Under the pieces are notes generated by a model that saw nothing but the letters and a program-made list of their open reading frames with translations, was not told where the DNA came from and did not search any database. Below, piece by piece: positions 1 through 11,247 of a stretch of DNA of 64,000 nt. Location: contig OY720348.1 in assembly GCA_963082975.1 (NCBI GenBank), positions 55,021,564-55,085,563 of the forward strand, given 5' to 3'. The stretch is from Labia minor (lineage: Eukaryota > Arthropoda > Insecta > Dermaptera > Spongiphoridae). Each line of letters starts with the position of its first letter. Within the stretch, counting starts at the first letter, position 1. The translations under genes and the position numbers were made by a program.

Positions 1-128
1 TCATCCATTTTGTTTCAATCAGTATATTACATAAAACATTCATTTCTTTTTGTGGTCTTATTTAAAATATATTTTAATTTAATCAGTAAATTAATTATAT
101 ATATATATTATTATTGTATATTTTATAT

Positions 129-810
129 CTATCTATCTATGTCGCTCAAAGATACTCGAAAGTTCTTGGCCACATTTCTCCAAATGTCCCTATCCTGAGC
201 CCTTGTCCCATCTCTCTTACGCCCCTTCCTACGCGTCCTTGGTTTTCCAAGCGGACGTTTTCCAATCGGTCTCTCCCCACCAATATCTTTTTCCTCTCCC
301 ATTCTAGCCACGTGCCCTGCCTATCGCAACTTTTTCCCTTTTATAACCCTAACTATTTCTGAAGGTGCAGAGGTCATGCAATTTCTTGTTATGCAGTCTC
401 CCCCATTCCCCGGTGACCTCATCTTTCTTTGGCCAATAAATGCAGGCAAGAATTCTATTCTCAAATACTCTGATAATGCAACAGGCAAAATAATTTTTTT
501 ATATATTCCCTTTGATAATAATTTTGATGAGATAAGCCTCTTTATTGCAAGATAACAGGCGTTTCCCGATTGCAACCCCGAATTAAATTCTTCTCAAATA
601 TTATTATCCTTCGTGATTACATTCAATTTTTCTACATATTCAAATTCTACATTTTGTATATTAAGATTTTGTATGTTAATACCTGACCTCTTTGTTACGA
701 AATATTTTTTCTTATCACTATTAATTTCAAACCTCCATTAATTTTTCCTCGCTATCTGTAATTGCAATTGCCGAATCTCCTATTATATTTAAGTCGTCCT
801 TGTAACCTAA
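129..810 (-). pseudogene. Decayed RTE-like LINE reverse transcriptase, C-terminal part (A1)
   Basis: Read on the minus strand, the fragment keeps the order of a LINE reverse transcriptase C-terminal half. A degenerate catalytic box GYKDDLNIIGDSA (about 731-806) stands where YADD is expected. Then come KYFVTKRSG and NACYLAIKRLISSKLLSKG, IYKKIILPVAL (like IYKTLIRPVLLYG), and finally a basic RPLGKPRTRRKGRK plus AQDRDIWRNVAKNF tail typical of RTE-like and craniofacial-protein-2-like endonuclease/reverse transcriptase proteins. The Ala of YADD is Lys, and several stops and frameshifts break the frame, so it cannot be active. Assignment to RTE rather than a neighbouring LINE clade is from motif memory only. 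Confidence 0.7.
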
Positions 811-2156
811 TAGTTTACAATTGATTTCCGCATCTTATTTTTTCTTTAGTACCTTTAAGACAAATATTAAGATCAAAATATGAAAAAGTTTATGCTGATC
901 TATATTGAGTCATGTGTATGTTTTACTAAATTCTACAAATAATAGTGAACAGAAATATTGAATTCGCGATTTTTTTCCTAATATCTGTCATAATGAAAAT
1001 ATCTTAATTAATGTTGGTCGATTTGGCCTGAACCCGCAATGATATCTTCTAATATTTCCTCCGCCTATGGTTCTTAAGTATTGTATATGTTATAATAGTG
1101 AAATAGAGTATAATATTTCTTGATCATTACATTTTGGTATTTTATTTTCATTGCTAGATTATTATTGAATATTTTTAATTATAATGAAATTTGAGAAAAT
1201 GCAAAAATAGAGACTTGAGACAATTTATAAAAATTAACGGTATAAAACTATAGATAAATTGCCAATATATACATTTATTAAGTTCATTTATTAATTTTTT
1301 TAGATCATAGTTATTTTCCTCCTTTAAATGAAACTTATCTAATTCTGTGGTGCTAGGGGATTTGAAAATTATTAGTCGCAATATGAAGATTTCGCTTACA
1401 GTTTCTGTCATGTCCGACCTCCGTCCAACAGTTATTTCCCTCAAGTTTCTTGCTTCTCTAAATCATGTGATCTATATATTTAATTTTTTTGATTCATTGT
1501 AATAAAATTTAAACAAATAAACATTTTCTCTTTGTTAATTTATATAAATTTCAATTTAAACTGATTGTGAGTGATACGCTTTGCCAATACTCTGAATAAT
1601 TTGTTTATAGAAATATTGAATGTTCTTAGCGAGATTTTTTAACCTTTCACTTTCCAATAGAAAAGAAGAAATATTCAAATTTATAGAAAGAATAAATAAA
1701 AATTAAGTTAAATATGATCTAAATATTTTATTAAATTAATTAAAATGGGAACTTTTAGAATAAATTATCTAATTGAATTGATATTTGAATATTAGAATTT
1801 AAAATAAAAAGTGAAATATTATAATAATTCTTTGATTGGGAATCGCTAGATAATTCATTGTTTAAAATGCTTCCGATAGGGACAGTGAGCCGATAGATGC
1901 TCTTGAATGAACAACACGGAGAATTATATAAACTTTAAAAAATTAATTCCTGCGGTTATTGATTAGATTATAATAAAATGTATAGCCTATGTTACTCTAG
2001 AGGTATATAAGAATATTGTGATGTAATTTCATAGAAATCGGTTCAGCTAAATTCAGAGTCTATAAAATAGTAATTTTCCGGACAGACCGAAAGACAGACA
2101 GACAGACATGAAAAATTCTAAAGTCACTTTTGGATTCTAGAGGTCATGAAACGCGA
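811..2156. other. AT-rich non-coding part of module A
   Basis: No convincing gene. At 2083-2110 there is a GACA-rich run (gacagaccgaaagacagaca) preceded by atcggttcagctaaattcag. This arrangement resembles the conserved 3' end found on many arthropod retroposons, but I cannot name the family. Around 1500-1640 is a diverged relative of segments at about 2620-2790, 8050-8220 and 8640-8870 (shared aaataaacgtt and agcgagattttt-like strings). The same sequence lies at 21919-23265 and 44468-45813. Confidence 0.5.
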
Positions 2157-2184
2157 AGATATGCAAAAATTTTTAAATTCTGAG

Positions 2185-2203
2185 CAATGTGCAGACAAAA
2201 ACC

Positions 2204-2238
<35 letters not shown>

Positions 2239-3229
2239 ATAAGATAATGTCTATGTTGTTGAATTTATCAAATATCATATGGATTGAAATTAAAATAAGA
2301 AAAAATCTCGAGGAATCAAGTTAGTTCATAGTATGCATTGGCTGTCTACGTACAAGGGGCTTCTATCCAAAACTCTTTTCAAGTTTTCTATTCTTTACAA
2401 ACTTAATTAAAAAGAATGACAAATTCCTATCTAGCATTGAATAGTAGAATATAATTTAATAATTAGATAGAATCAATAAAAAAAGAAATAAGAAATTGGT
2501 TGGAAAAATCTAATACAAGTAATAATTGAAAAAATATGGAGTGTCTCCACTCGATTATCTCGCTAATTAGAATCCTAAAATATGATATTTAATATTAAAT
2601 ATCTTCTTCATCTAAATTTACAATTTACATTATTTGTAGCATATCTCAAATTTCAAATAAACGTAATTCTCTTTATATTTAATCAAATTTAAAGCATATT
2701 CTTTCTATAAGATATTGGAAATAAAAAATTCATTGCGTTCTTTTTAAAAGTTTGATGTGTATCTTTAGAAGAATTTCAGGAGTTTTCCAAAACTATCATC
2801 ATTAAGGAATATTCATATTAATTTTATAAATTTTATATACTTTTGAAAAAATATTATACTGATTTAATACATATCCCGCCATCTATTGCGATTAGTGTTG
2901 ACTACATTTAAAAGTTTTATATTAAAATATTATTTTCAATATTATTCATTAAGTATATACATATATATAGCAATAATTAAAATTAAATAAATTTAAATTA
3001 AACTGATTTAATAGTAAAATAATTATCCTTCTATTAAAGGAGAAATACAAAGGAATAAATCAAAAGAATTGAAAAAAATCTCTCAACCAAGAACTGAAAT
3101 CTAATTTCTAAATTATGATGAAATTCAAATATCTTGTTATATACTAAGGGTATATTTTATCATTATCATCTATAATATACTATAAAATTAAAAATTAAAA
3201 TATATAATAAATACATATACAATACTTAC
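2185..3229. other. Non-coding B segment with (AT)n and 96-bp indel site
   Basis: AT-rich, no supportable gene. It holds an (AT)n tract at about 2208-2234 whose length and interruption differ between copies (plain in copies 1 and 2, with a ctata interruption in 2', 3 and 3'). The empty site for the 96-bp segment is at 2782/2783. Confidence 0.6.
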
Positions 3230-4924
3230 AATGGATTGATTAATGGTAGGTAATGGAGTCGACAAACACTTCAACCGGATCATCGTCTTGAATCCCTGGA
3301 AAACAAAGACTAATATGAAATAATGTTTTCCTGGAATAATTGATATTGGAAATCTACTCACCTTTTTAATGGAACCGTAAAAGTGAAAGATTGCCATCAA
3401 CATCGATCGATGATACATGAAAAACAAGAATAAAAGACATATTTATTAAGAATGAAAATAGATTAGAATAATATTAAAATATTTCTTAAAAAAATACTTA
3501 CGGCGGGGTTTTCACCCCTTGCAAATGCCCGAAGGATGATGATGATGATTTGAAAGTCATTATGTTGTTCAATCTCTCTCTTGATTCTGGAATAATGTTG
3601 GACATCAAGTAAAACTAAAAAATTAAGAAAACATTTCACTTAGTAATTTAATAAACGCGTGTAGTATCTTTATAAATTCATCAATGTAAATCTATCTAGA
3701 AATATCTATACAAGAAATTAAACATTGTAATATACATATATCTGGATTATTTTGAAATGATATTCCATTCATAATTCTACTCACCGTTGGTACATGCGCT
3801 TATTCTCATTAGCTTCTTCCATCATTTCTTAGTGACCAGAGTGAGAGTAGAGTCAAGACATCACAGCATCATCCACGGGTACGAACATATCTGATGGTGA
3901 TAGATAAAACATATTTTGATATATTAAAAATTATTTAAAACTTTTTTTAAACTTAAAAAATAATAGTTGAAGAAGAGATAAGATAATAGTGAAATATTTT
4001 ATTTTATCCTTTTATAGAAATTTCTATAATATACCATCATTAATATTTGAAATTCAATTCAATGAATATTTATAATGTATATTATTTAATAGAAATTGGA
4101 GGATATCTATCATAGGAATAGGATTATATATGAAAAACTTAAAGAATTTTTGGACAGTAGGAGAACTTGTGTAATATTTGAAAATTTAAAATAATATTTC
4201 AATATTAATTATTTAAAAATAGTAGAAAAAATAAATAAAATTCTTACCCATTGATTGACCATTGTTTTTTATTTTCCTTTTTAGTAACCTTCATATTAGG
4301 TAGATGAAATCTTATGCTCGCTCCATTCCCTTCAAAGTAGATCTAAAAACAAGAAATAGATTTATAATTAGTTCTGTGATTTCGAAATATTTACTTGTAT
4401 ATATTATTTATTATATCCAGTATATTCTTCTATATTGTAAGTTAGAAAAATCAAAGAATAATTAATAAAAAACAAAGAAAGTTTTTTAGATTTATTTTAA
4501 CATTTTTTAAGAAGAATTACTGTCACAAAAATTTAAGTTCTAACAATAAACGCCATTTAAAAATTATGTAATTTTAATTATATTTAAACATATTGATATT
4601 ATTTCATGAAATATTATAGAAATAAAAATTCAACTCACCGATAAGATGTCTTGCAGTCGTTGTGATGTGATGCGATGAACTTCTGAACTGCGACAACATA
4701 CCACCAAACCAAGTTCTTCAAATGATGCTCTTCAGACAATGAAAAGAAAAAGAAATAGAAAAAAGATCATTAGTTAGAGTTAAATAGGATAAGAGAGAAT
4801 AACGTTCCAAAAAAGAGGTTATAAATTGTATTTCAATTGAAATATACATATAACCTACCGTGGAGGCTACTTCATTGCGCCCTGATGTCTTCCCTGTACA
4901 GTCTATCCTATGCCAGACCAAATT
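3230..4924 (-). pseudogene. Fossil of a multi-exon gene, unrecognised (B1)
   Basis: Minus-strand exon-like blocks bounded by GT-AG: 4859-4924 (donor gtaggt; acceptor uncertain), 4639-4729 (gtgagt), 4248-4342 (gtaagaa), 3785-3890 (gtgagt), 3502-3586 (gtaagt), 3362 to about 3427 (gtgagt; no visible acceptor) and 3230-3295 (gtaagt, acceptor tttgttttccag). Reading frames join across introns: 4639-4729 to 4248-4342 gives SQRLQDILS then IYFEGNGASIRFHLPN; 3785-3890 to 3502-3586 gives EEANENKRMYQR then IKREIEQHNDFQ and LRAFARGENPA; 3362 to 3230 gives MAIFHFYGSIKK then GFKTMIRLK. A frame change plus stop codons inside 3785-3890, shared by all full copies, disable it. I do not recognise the protein family. 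One copy difference (TTT/TTC Phe) is silent. Most likely an old host or element gene that died before amplification. Confidence 0.5.
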
Positions 4925-5232
4925 CTATGGCACGGATGGCCATCTAATAATATTTTCTATCTACGTGCAAAACACTCTTCTTGCTAGAAAAGATTGCAAT
5001 CACGGAAACGGAAAAAAAAACACTCCCGAAAGCGCTTATTAGACACAGTATGGTCTATTTTGTGTTTTAACTACCGAAGAAATGCGCAATTTAGAAGAAG
5101 AAGGAAAAAAAAAAAGAAAAAGAAAAGCATAGATTAAGTGGGAAGCCGTTTGTGAGTATCTGTGGATCAGCTGAGAGTGACTTTGAGTTTTTGGATTACG
5201 ATTGAACACCACATTCGTGGCAACCTGTAAAA

Positions 5233-5491
5233 AATGCCTACCTACCTACAATGGGGATTCATGGCGTCCTCCATAGTGGGAGGAACACTCATGAAAAAGA
5301 GACTAAGCTTAGCTCCAAGGTAGTCAATACATCCTGGCGGGCTAATCCCATTAAGGAACATTGTTGAACTACCTTCACGAATGCCTGTCCAATACCATAG
5401 AGCCACGTCTTAGCCATTCTCAGTGATACACATTACTTTACACAAACAAGGGAATCGTCATAAAAAAAAAAAAAAAAAAAAAATGACGATT
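5233..5491 (+). repeat. GC-richer segment ending in poly(A) inside an inverted repeat
   Basis: Stands out by composition from its surroundings and ends in a run of about 21 A. The run is flanked by AATCGTCAT (5453-5461) and its exact reverse complement ATGACGATT (5483-5491). A retroposed fragment is plausible, but the flanks are inverted rather than the direct repeats expected of one. Copies at 26438-26701, 48986-49245 and 61207-61467 have poly(A) of different lengths. Confidence 0.5.
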
Positions 5492-6288
5492 TGGGAAGCA
5501 CAAAACACATGCAGATAAACAATCCCTTAACATTTTCTGGCACATACCCGACTCCACCCACTAAATACTAAATAGGAAATACTAAAAAGGTGTTTCCTTT
5601 AATAGTTAGAAGCATGCAAAAACCAAACACCTTTTTTCTATTCTATTCTAAAATATTAATAATTCATTAAATTTAATGTTTCTAGTTTCTATCTATATTT
5701 ATTGGCTACCACAAAGGTTTGGAAGCGATGACTCAGGAGGCATTTTCTTGAAGCATTCCTTTATCTGTAAATCCCTAACAACAAACGATTAAGCCAAATA
5801 AATAAATAATCACCCCCCATACGCAACCTATCAGGCTAACAATTCTAAATACCTTTAAAGGAATTGATGATTCATTAGATTGTAGATTTGCCATCCTTAT
5901 TCTTCTATCTTCCAATTCTTTCTGTCTTCTATGGTAGCATCTGAAAAACTCGAATCTAACTAACTAACTAACTAACTAACAAACAATGTTAAATTTAAAA
6001 TATTAATAGAAATATAGTATTTTTTATTGTAATATTTAAATTTTGTCAATATTAAATTAAAATCATTACTACCACTAGTGCCAGAATAATGAAAAAATAT
6101 ACGTTGAGTACTTATTTTTGGTGAGCTGTATTTATAAAAAATTTTGAAGAAACCAATATTATTCGAAGAGAATTGAATTTGCCATCAGCAAAAAGATGAT
6201 ACATGAAAATAAAAGAAAAACAAAAGACATATATAAGATTGAGTATTCAAAATATAATACATTTTTTTTTATCACAAAAAGTACTAAC
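5492..6288. other. Non-coding B segment with TAAC microsatellite
   Basis: No gene supported. (TAAC)6 lies at 5957-5980; the homologues near 27167, 49711 and 61935 have seven repeats. The rest is AT-rich. Confidence 0.6.
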
Positions 6289-6423
6289 CTCGGAGTTATA
6301 AATAGGTTGCCCACTCGTAGTAGGTCACTCGACGATATCGATGAACTCGTACTTCTCACCATCTCCCTCCATATATACTAGTGGTCCAAATTTCTTTCGT
6401 GAATCCATGTTCTTTCAGATGAA
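6289..6423 (-). pseudogene. Exon-like block, possible part of the fossil gene (B1)
   Basis: Minus strand: acceptor caatttctctattag, 135 nt, donor gag|gttagt. It contains ATG followed by MDSRKKFGPLVYMEGDGEKY and FIDIVE, then an in-frame TGA, then PTTSGQPIYNSE. Codon 5 is Asn instead of Lys in the other copies. The family is not recognised, and membership in the same gene as 3230-4924 is only inferred from strand and spacing. Confidence 0.4.
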
Positions 6424-6924
6424 CTAATAGAGAAATTGAAAATATTTAAATTATTAAATAGACTTATTTTTTATATTCAAATGAATAATCCAAAACATTA
6501 AATTAAATTTTAACCTAATATTCTAAACTAAGCACGACGAATTAAATATAAAAAAAAAATTGTCTTGATCATAGCTCTTTTGTTATTTCATGATTAATTA
6601 TATAAATAAATATATCTCTAATGAAAAAAAGCCATTTTTAATTTAAAGAATACTTTCATAACAAAATATTAATTTTTATTAATATGTAATAATAGAAAAT
6701 TATCTACAGATATATCTATACTATACTATATATTAAATTTATTGTTAGGAACTAGAATAAAACAAATTCAGTCGAATGTCAATTTCTTTTTCTTTTTCCT
6801 CTTTGTTAATTTATGAATATTTATATATCTGTCGATACAACTCTTTTATTGATTTTCACCTTAACAATTAATTGAATATGTAATTATAATTATTAATTAT
6901 AGTTTGTTGATATATCAACTTTAC

Positions 6925-7003
6925 CTCTAATGTGATGTGATTCCTTTTTCTATATGGATCAGATATATTCTTCAGTCGACGTCTAACATCAAACCATAAC
7001 AAG
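6925..7003 (-). pseudogene. Exon-like block (B1)
   Basis: Minus strand: pyrimidine-rich acceptor ending ttttttag, 79 nt, donor gag|gtaaag. One frame is open (LLWFDVRRRLKNISDPYRKR then NHITLE); other copies have Ser for the first Arg. Its phase does not join cleanly with 6289-6423. Confidence 0.38.
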
Positions 7004-9598
7004 CTAAAAAAAAAAACCGAAAAATTATTTAAATACCTTAACTCGCATAATACTATCAATATAGTAATTTAAAAGCAAAAAAAAATTTTTTTCAAATAAA
7101 TATCAACTATAATTCTCTATTTTCTTACTTTTAATCACTTTTAATATAATAATAAGCACAATATCTAGCCCCATTATGTGTGACTTATTAATTCTTATTT
7201 AATTTAGGTACTCTGTTCTTTATTAGAAACCTAATCAAATTGATTTCTTTTCAATAATAATATGATATGAGAGATTGAATTTCAAGTGTTTGATTTTTAT
7301 TATTTATTTTATAATGCATTTTCACTGATATTCAATAAATATTTTAATAAACTTGTCGATTTCTTAGAAAATAACGGAGAGATATCAATATTAAAAAATA
7401 AATAAAATTATATTGAAAAAATAATGATTTTTCAAGAGTTTATAATTATTTTAGATAAAATAAATCGCAATGAAAAAAATAAAAGATAAAAAAAAAAAAA
7501 TAACCCTGCACTTTTCTAGAATAAATGTTAATACAAATAAAATATATATATATATATATATATATATAATTGAATATTGAAGATAAAAAAAATAAAATAA
7601 AATGTTAAACTCGTAATTAAAAATAAAAGTAAAAAAAATTATAGTACTACATTATAATAATATGTATGTATCCGATTAAAATTTTATTCTATTTTAAATA
7701 TATATATATATATATATGATATGATATGATTTGGTTTAAAAATATTTAGGTACACCTAGGCATATATATGTTAGTATATAAATTAAATATTAACTAATTC
7801 TGTTAGAATAGAGGATATGTTATAGAAAAAGTTCAAATTTATAGAACAAGATGATTTATGCTCCAATTTCATTACCAAATTTGGGCTTCTATTCTATACA
7901 AATAAAACAATTTAAAATAAAAAAAATAATTATAGTAATTAATATCAGAGAATTAGATTTTAAACTAATCGAAATCTTTAATAATGCTTTTAATCAACGA
8001 ATAGTATTTTTTATATTAATTACGAGTATCTATTTCATCGTACTAGTATTATAAATCTATTATTTGTAGTCTTATTTCGAAATTTAAATAAACGTTTTTC
8101 TTTTTAAAATAAATAAAATTGAATTTTATTTATAAATACCTTACTTTATAAGTTGAATCATGTGAAATGAAAAATTCAATATCATGTTTTCAAAATTTTT
8201 CGTTAATTGTTCAGGAGAATTCTGTCTGACTGAATTGAATTTGATTTTTCTTCTAATATTTTATTTTAATTCCACCACAAGTATTCTTATTTTATATAGC
8301 GGGATAGTACTACTCCCACTTATCTAAACAATTTATAATTTAATGTTTTTTCTTTTCTATCAAACCCCAGAAACAATCATGATTTTTGTAAATGCACCAC
8401 CCTCATTCATCCTTGGATATCAAGACTCACTATGAACAAGTCAGAACTCGTTCAATAATTTATATTAAATTAATAAATAATAATTCTAGTAATTCTCAGA
8501 ATTTTTAAAATATATCGATATTTAGTTTCATTTCCGACAATTAACCAAATATCCTTTATTTTATTCTAATAGTTCCCATTGGAATTGATTTATTAAAATG
8601 ATACCAGATAATTTCATGACAAGACAAGATAAAAGAAATCCTAAATATTATGATTAATATTATTTATCTTCTTCACCAAAGTACAATATATTATATCTAT
8701 CCTATTTCGAATTTAAAAAATAAACGTTATATATTCTCTTGATATTACTATAAATAAAATTTAATTTTGATTATCTGTCTAGAAGAGATGAATCAATACA
8801 TTCTTTATAAAATTCTTTCTGTATGTAGAGAGCTTTAAGCGAGAATTTTAGTAATTTTTTTAAATTTAGTATTTTCTGTGTCGGATGTCTAACTAAAAGG
8901 GGCTCCAACTTTGTAAAATCTTCCCAAATTCATAAATATAGTTAATTACCATCCAGTACGTATTTGAACTCTAATTCAAATATTCTATTGAATTTAAAAA
9001 CATAATATTTGAAATGTAGCTCATTCGGAAGAGGGTCATTACCCACACACACAACTTTTTCATTTTTTTTCCTCTAAACTGACCGGAAAAATAAAGCTAT
9101 ATATTTGATAGTTTTTCACATGATTAAAAATTGATAAAACTGCTATATATAGAATTTCAGCTTGATTGATTTGCTAAAAATACCAGAATTAATTTTTTAA
9201 CACTGCAAATCACGCGCCAGCACGTGACGTGTTGCCATCAACAAAGAGCCAAACATGCGCTGGTTTAATAAATATTATTTATTAATTTTAATTTATAAAT
9301 TGTAATTAATTAAATTTAATTTAAATATAATATATGTTATTTAATCGAATTCAAACTGCGAGATAGTCCAGATTTTTTTTTTTTTTTTGATTACTTTTTT
9401 TATAAGACAAGAAAAACGATTCCAATGAAAAAAACAACTAACAATGCATACAAATATTAATTTCAATATTATAAATAATTCAAATGATTTACACTTAAAT
9501 CGGGCGTCTCTGGAACTAGTTTTTTACTCTAATAAATGCATTATTCCAAGAACTGGGTATTTTTTTTATGTTTAGGTGTGAAGGGGCGCTCTGAGCAG
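7004..9598. other. Non-coding AT-rich DNA within the Helitron candidate
   Basis: I find no gene. (AT)n tracts at about 7543-7569 and 7700-7717 vary in length between copies. A short GC-richer stretch at about 9208-9260 includes CACGTGACGTG. Segments at 8050-8220 and 8640-8870 are diverged relatives of each other and of 2620-2790. Confidence 0.5.
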
Positions 9599-9610
9599 CT
9601 AGTATAATTA

Positions 9611-9951
9611 TAAAAAATATAAAAAAGAATGGGTAATTCTTAAAAGTACAGTTCCAATTATTAATAAAGAAATAATATAAAAAAAATAATAATAAAATAA
9701 ATTACTCAAATAAATTTTAAAAAAATAAAATAAATTATATAAATTAGCGATTTGGGTGTACTAGTTACGAGATAAATGCATTGGGAATTAATCAAGAAAT
9801 CCAAATTTAGTAATGCAATTGAAATATTCTATTTATTAGAAGAATAGTTTTTCTAAATATTCTATTATTGAATAAATCTAGGAATGTGATTAAAAAAAAA
9901 GATGCAATGGTATTTATATTCAATAGTCATCCACTCATGGATTTGGATAAA
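9611..9951 (+). repeat. Direct repeat within B, left copy (B1)
   Basis: About 340 bp, repeated at 14071-14387 with a 24-bp difference around 9766-9790 and a few changes. The right copy ends only 13 bp before the end of B, so this repeat lies at the B-to-B junction. Same pair at 30828-31168 / 35288-35605 and 53355-53695 / 57801-58117. Confidence 0.85.
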
Positions 9952-10664
9952 ACTTTACCAGTAGGTTCTTTTTTAAGTCCAAATAAACATTTCTTATGCA
10001 ATTCTTGCGGGTCGCTTCTAGTTTACGAGATAAAAAGCATTAAAGTTTGCATATAAATCCATTGATATTCTATTTAGCTTCCATGTTTCACTAATTTGAG
10101 AATCAGAGGGATCCACTAATTTTCTTCAGTTCGGATTAGATATAGAAAAATTTAAAAAATAATTAATTAAATAATTTCTCTATATCCAAACCGAACCGAA
10201 AAAACCGAAAATTAGGAATAAGTTAATAATTAGTGAATTAGTCAATAAATAAGTTCATAATAAGGTAATCTGGCAATCTTTAATCCATTTTATCTTGTAA
10301 ACTAGAATCGATTAGCATATTATGGACCTCGAAATATAAAGAAATGTTTTATTAACTAATTAACTAATTAAATTGATTTTCGATTTTTATGGTTCAGGAA
10401 TTATTTAATTAATTATTTTTTTAATTTTTCTATATCTAATCCAAACTGAAAAAAGAACAGAAAATTACTTAAGCCCTCTCTGATGGTCAAATAATAAAAC
10501 ATGCTAGTTAAATAGAATATCAATGGGTTTATATACAAATTTTAATAATTTTTATCTCGTAAATGAAAAGCGACCGCCACATACTGCTTAAGGAAAGTTC
10601 GTTTTGAATCTAAAAAGGAATCCATTGGCAAAGTTTTATCCAAATCCATGACTGGATGACCAGT
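9927..10664. repeat. Long imperfect inverted repeat, foldback-like (B1)
   Basis: The left arm (9927 to about 10175) reads catggatttggataaaact and onward. The right arm (about 10385-10664) is its reverse complement with scattered differences (for example atccatgactggatgaccag). A shorter inner pair surrounds the centre (cagttcggattagatatag against ctctatatccaaaccgaa). Arms this long without an ORF suggest a foldback or MITE-like element, but no target duplication was identified. Confidence 0.65.
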
Positions 10665-10832
10665 TTATATAATTACCGATGCAAAAATAAATCAATTGGA
10701 AATATTATATGTAGTATTGAAGGAAATTGTTTTAAAAAAATGTAAAAGAATGTTTTTCTATGCAAATCCAATAATATAATAATAGAAAAATAGAATAGAT
10801 TAGATGTTTAAAAAAATAAATAACTAACTTAC

Positions 10833-10927
10833 CATGTAATGGAGGGTGTGATTAGAATAGTATACAACTATAATGCATGGAGTGGATGCAACCTTCCTTC
10901 ATGGCCCATTCTTTGTAAATTGTAATT
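10833..10927 (-). pseudogene. Exon-like block (B1)
   Basis: Minus strand: acceptor ctttttccag, 95 nt, donor catg|gtaagt. The best frame reads ITIYKEWAMKEGCIHSMHYS then CILF and a TAA. Splice borders are good, but the coding potential is broken. Confidence 0.38.
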
Positions 10928-11163
10928 CTGGAAAAAGAAAAAAAAGGAAATTATTATTTTTGTTATATAGATAGGAATATTTAAAAAAATTCGGAAAGGA
11001 TAGTATATCTAATATGAATTTTTGTTATTATTTCTATAATTCTCCCTATTATAGGCTTAATAGACTGGAACTTACTTTTCAGTTTTATTTCCTAATTAGC
11101 GGTGCGATTTTCAAAAGAATCACTTGTATCTATTCACAGTGTATTCAACGATTAATTATAGAA
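10928..11163. other. Non-coding DNA before the BEL 3'-end block
   Basis: Short AT-rich stretch; nothing recognised. Confidence 0.5.
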
Positions 11164-11247
11164 TACAAATTTTAGATGGCTTGAACTATTCCAAGACAAA
11201 GAGAGTGTAAATTTAGGTGATAAAGTGTCTGTTTGTGCGCGTCAGTA

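Larger units (their letters stand above)
1..2156. repeat. Module A, copy 1 of macro-repeat unit
   Basis: First base matches 19833 and 43658, and the sequence is near identical to both. It holds an RTE-like LINE remnant at its left end, then AT-rich DNA. Copies 2 and 3 are preceded by the C module; the left neighbour of this copy is outside the window. A G at about 1107 (gagtataat) is T in copies 2 and 3. Confidence 0.95.
6715..9602 (+). mobile_element. Possible non-autonomous Helitron (B1)
   Basis: The right end, TGTGAAGGGGCGCTCTGAGC followed by AGCTAG and a T, matches the Helitron 3' rule (CTRR then T). It is homologous to the hairpin-bearing terminus found in opposite orientation at 11505. 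The left end is proposed at the TC of TCTATACTATACTATATATT after an A, which looks like an arthropod Helitron 5' end. No Rep/helicase is encoded. The 3' hairpin has lost its left arm. The right end is moderately secure; the left end is a guess. Confidence 0.35.

Noticed and set aside
5957..5980. (TAAC)n as telomeric repeat
   Set aside because: Only six or seven units inside a repeat module, and it does not match the common arthropod TTAGG telomere motif.
7851..8054. 67-aa ORF repeated in each B copy
   Set aside because: AT-driven Ile/Lys/Phe-rich composition, no motif, and no differences to test selection.
9019..9050. tRNA gene at gtagctcattcggaagaggg
   Set aside because: No anticodon or T-arm and no cloverleaf can be formed with the flanking sequence.
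9868..10056. 62-aa ORF as a small gene
   Set aside because: It lies on the arm of a long inverted repeat and is explained by that structure.
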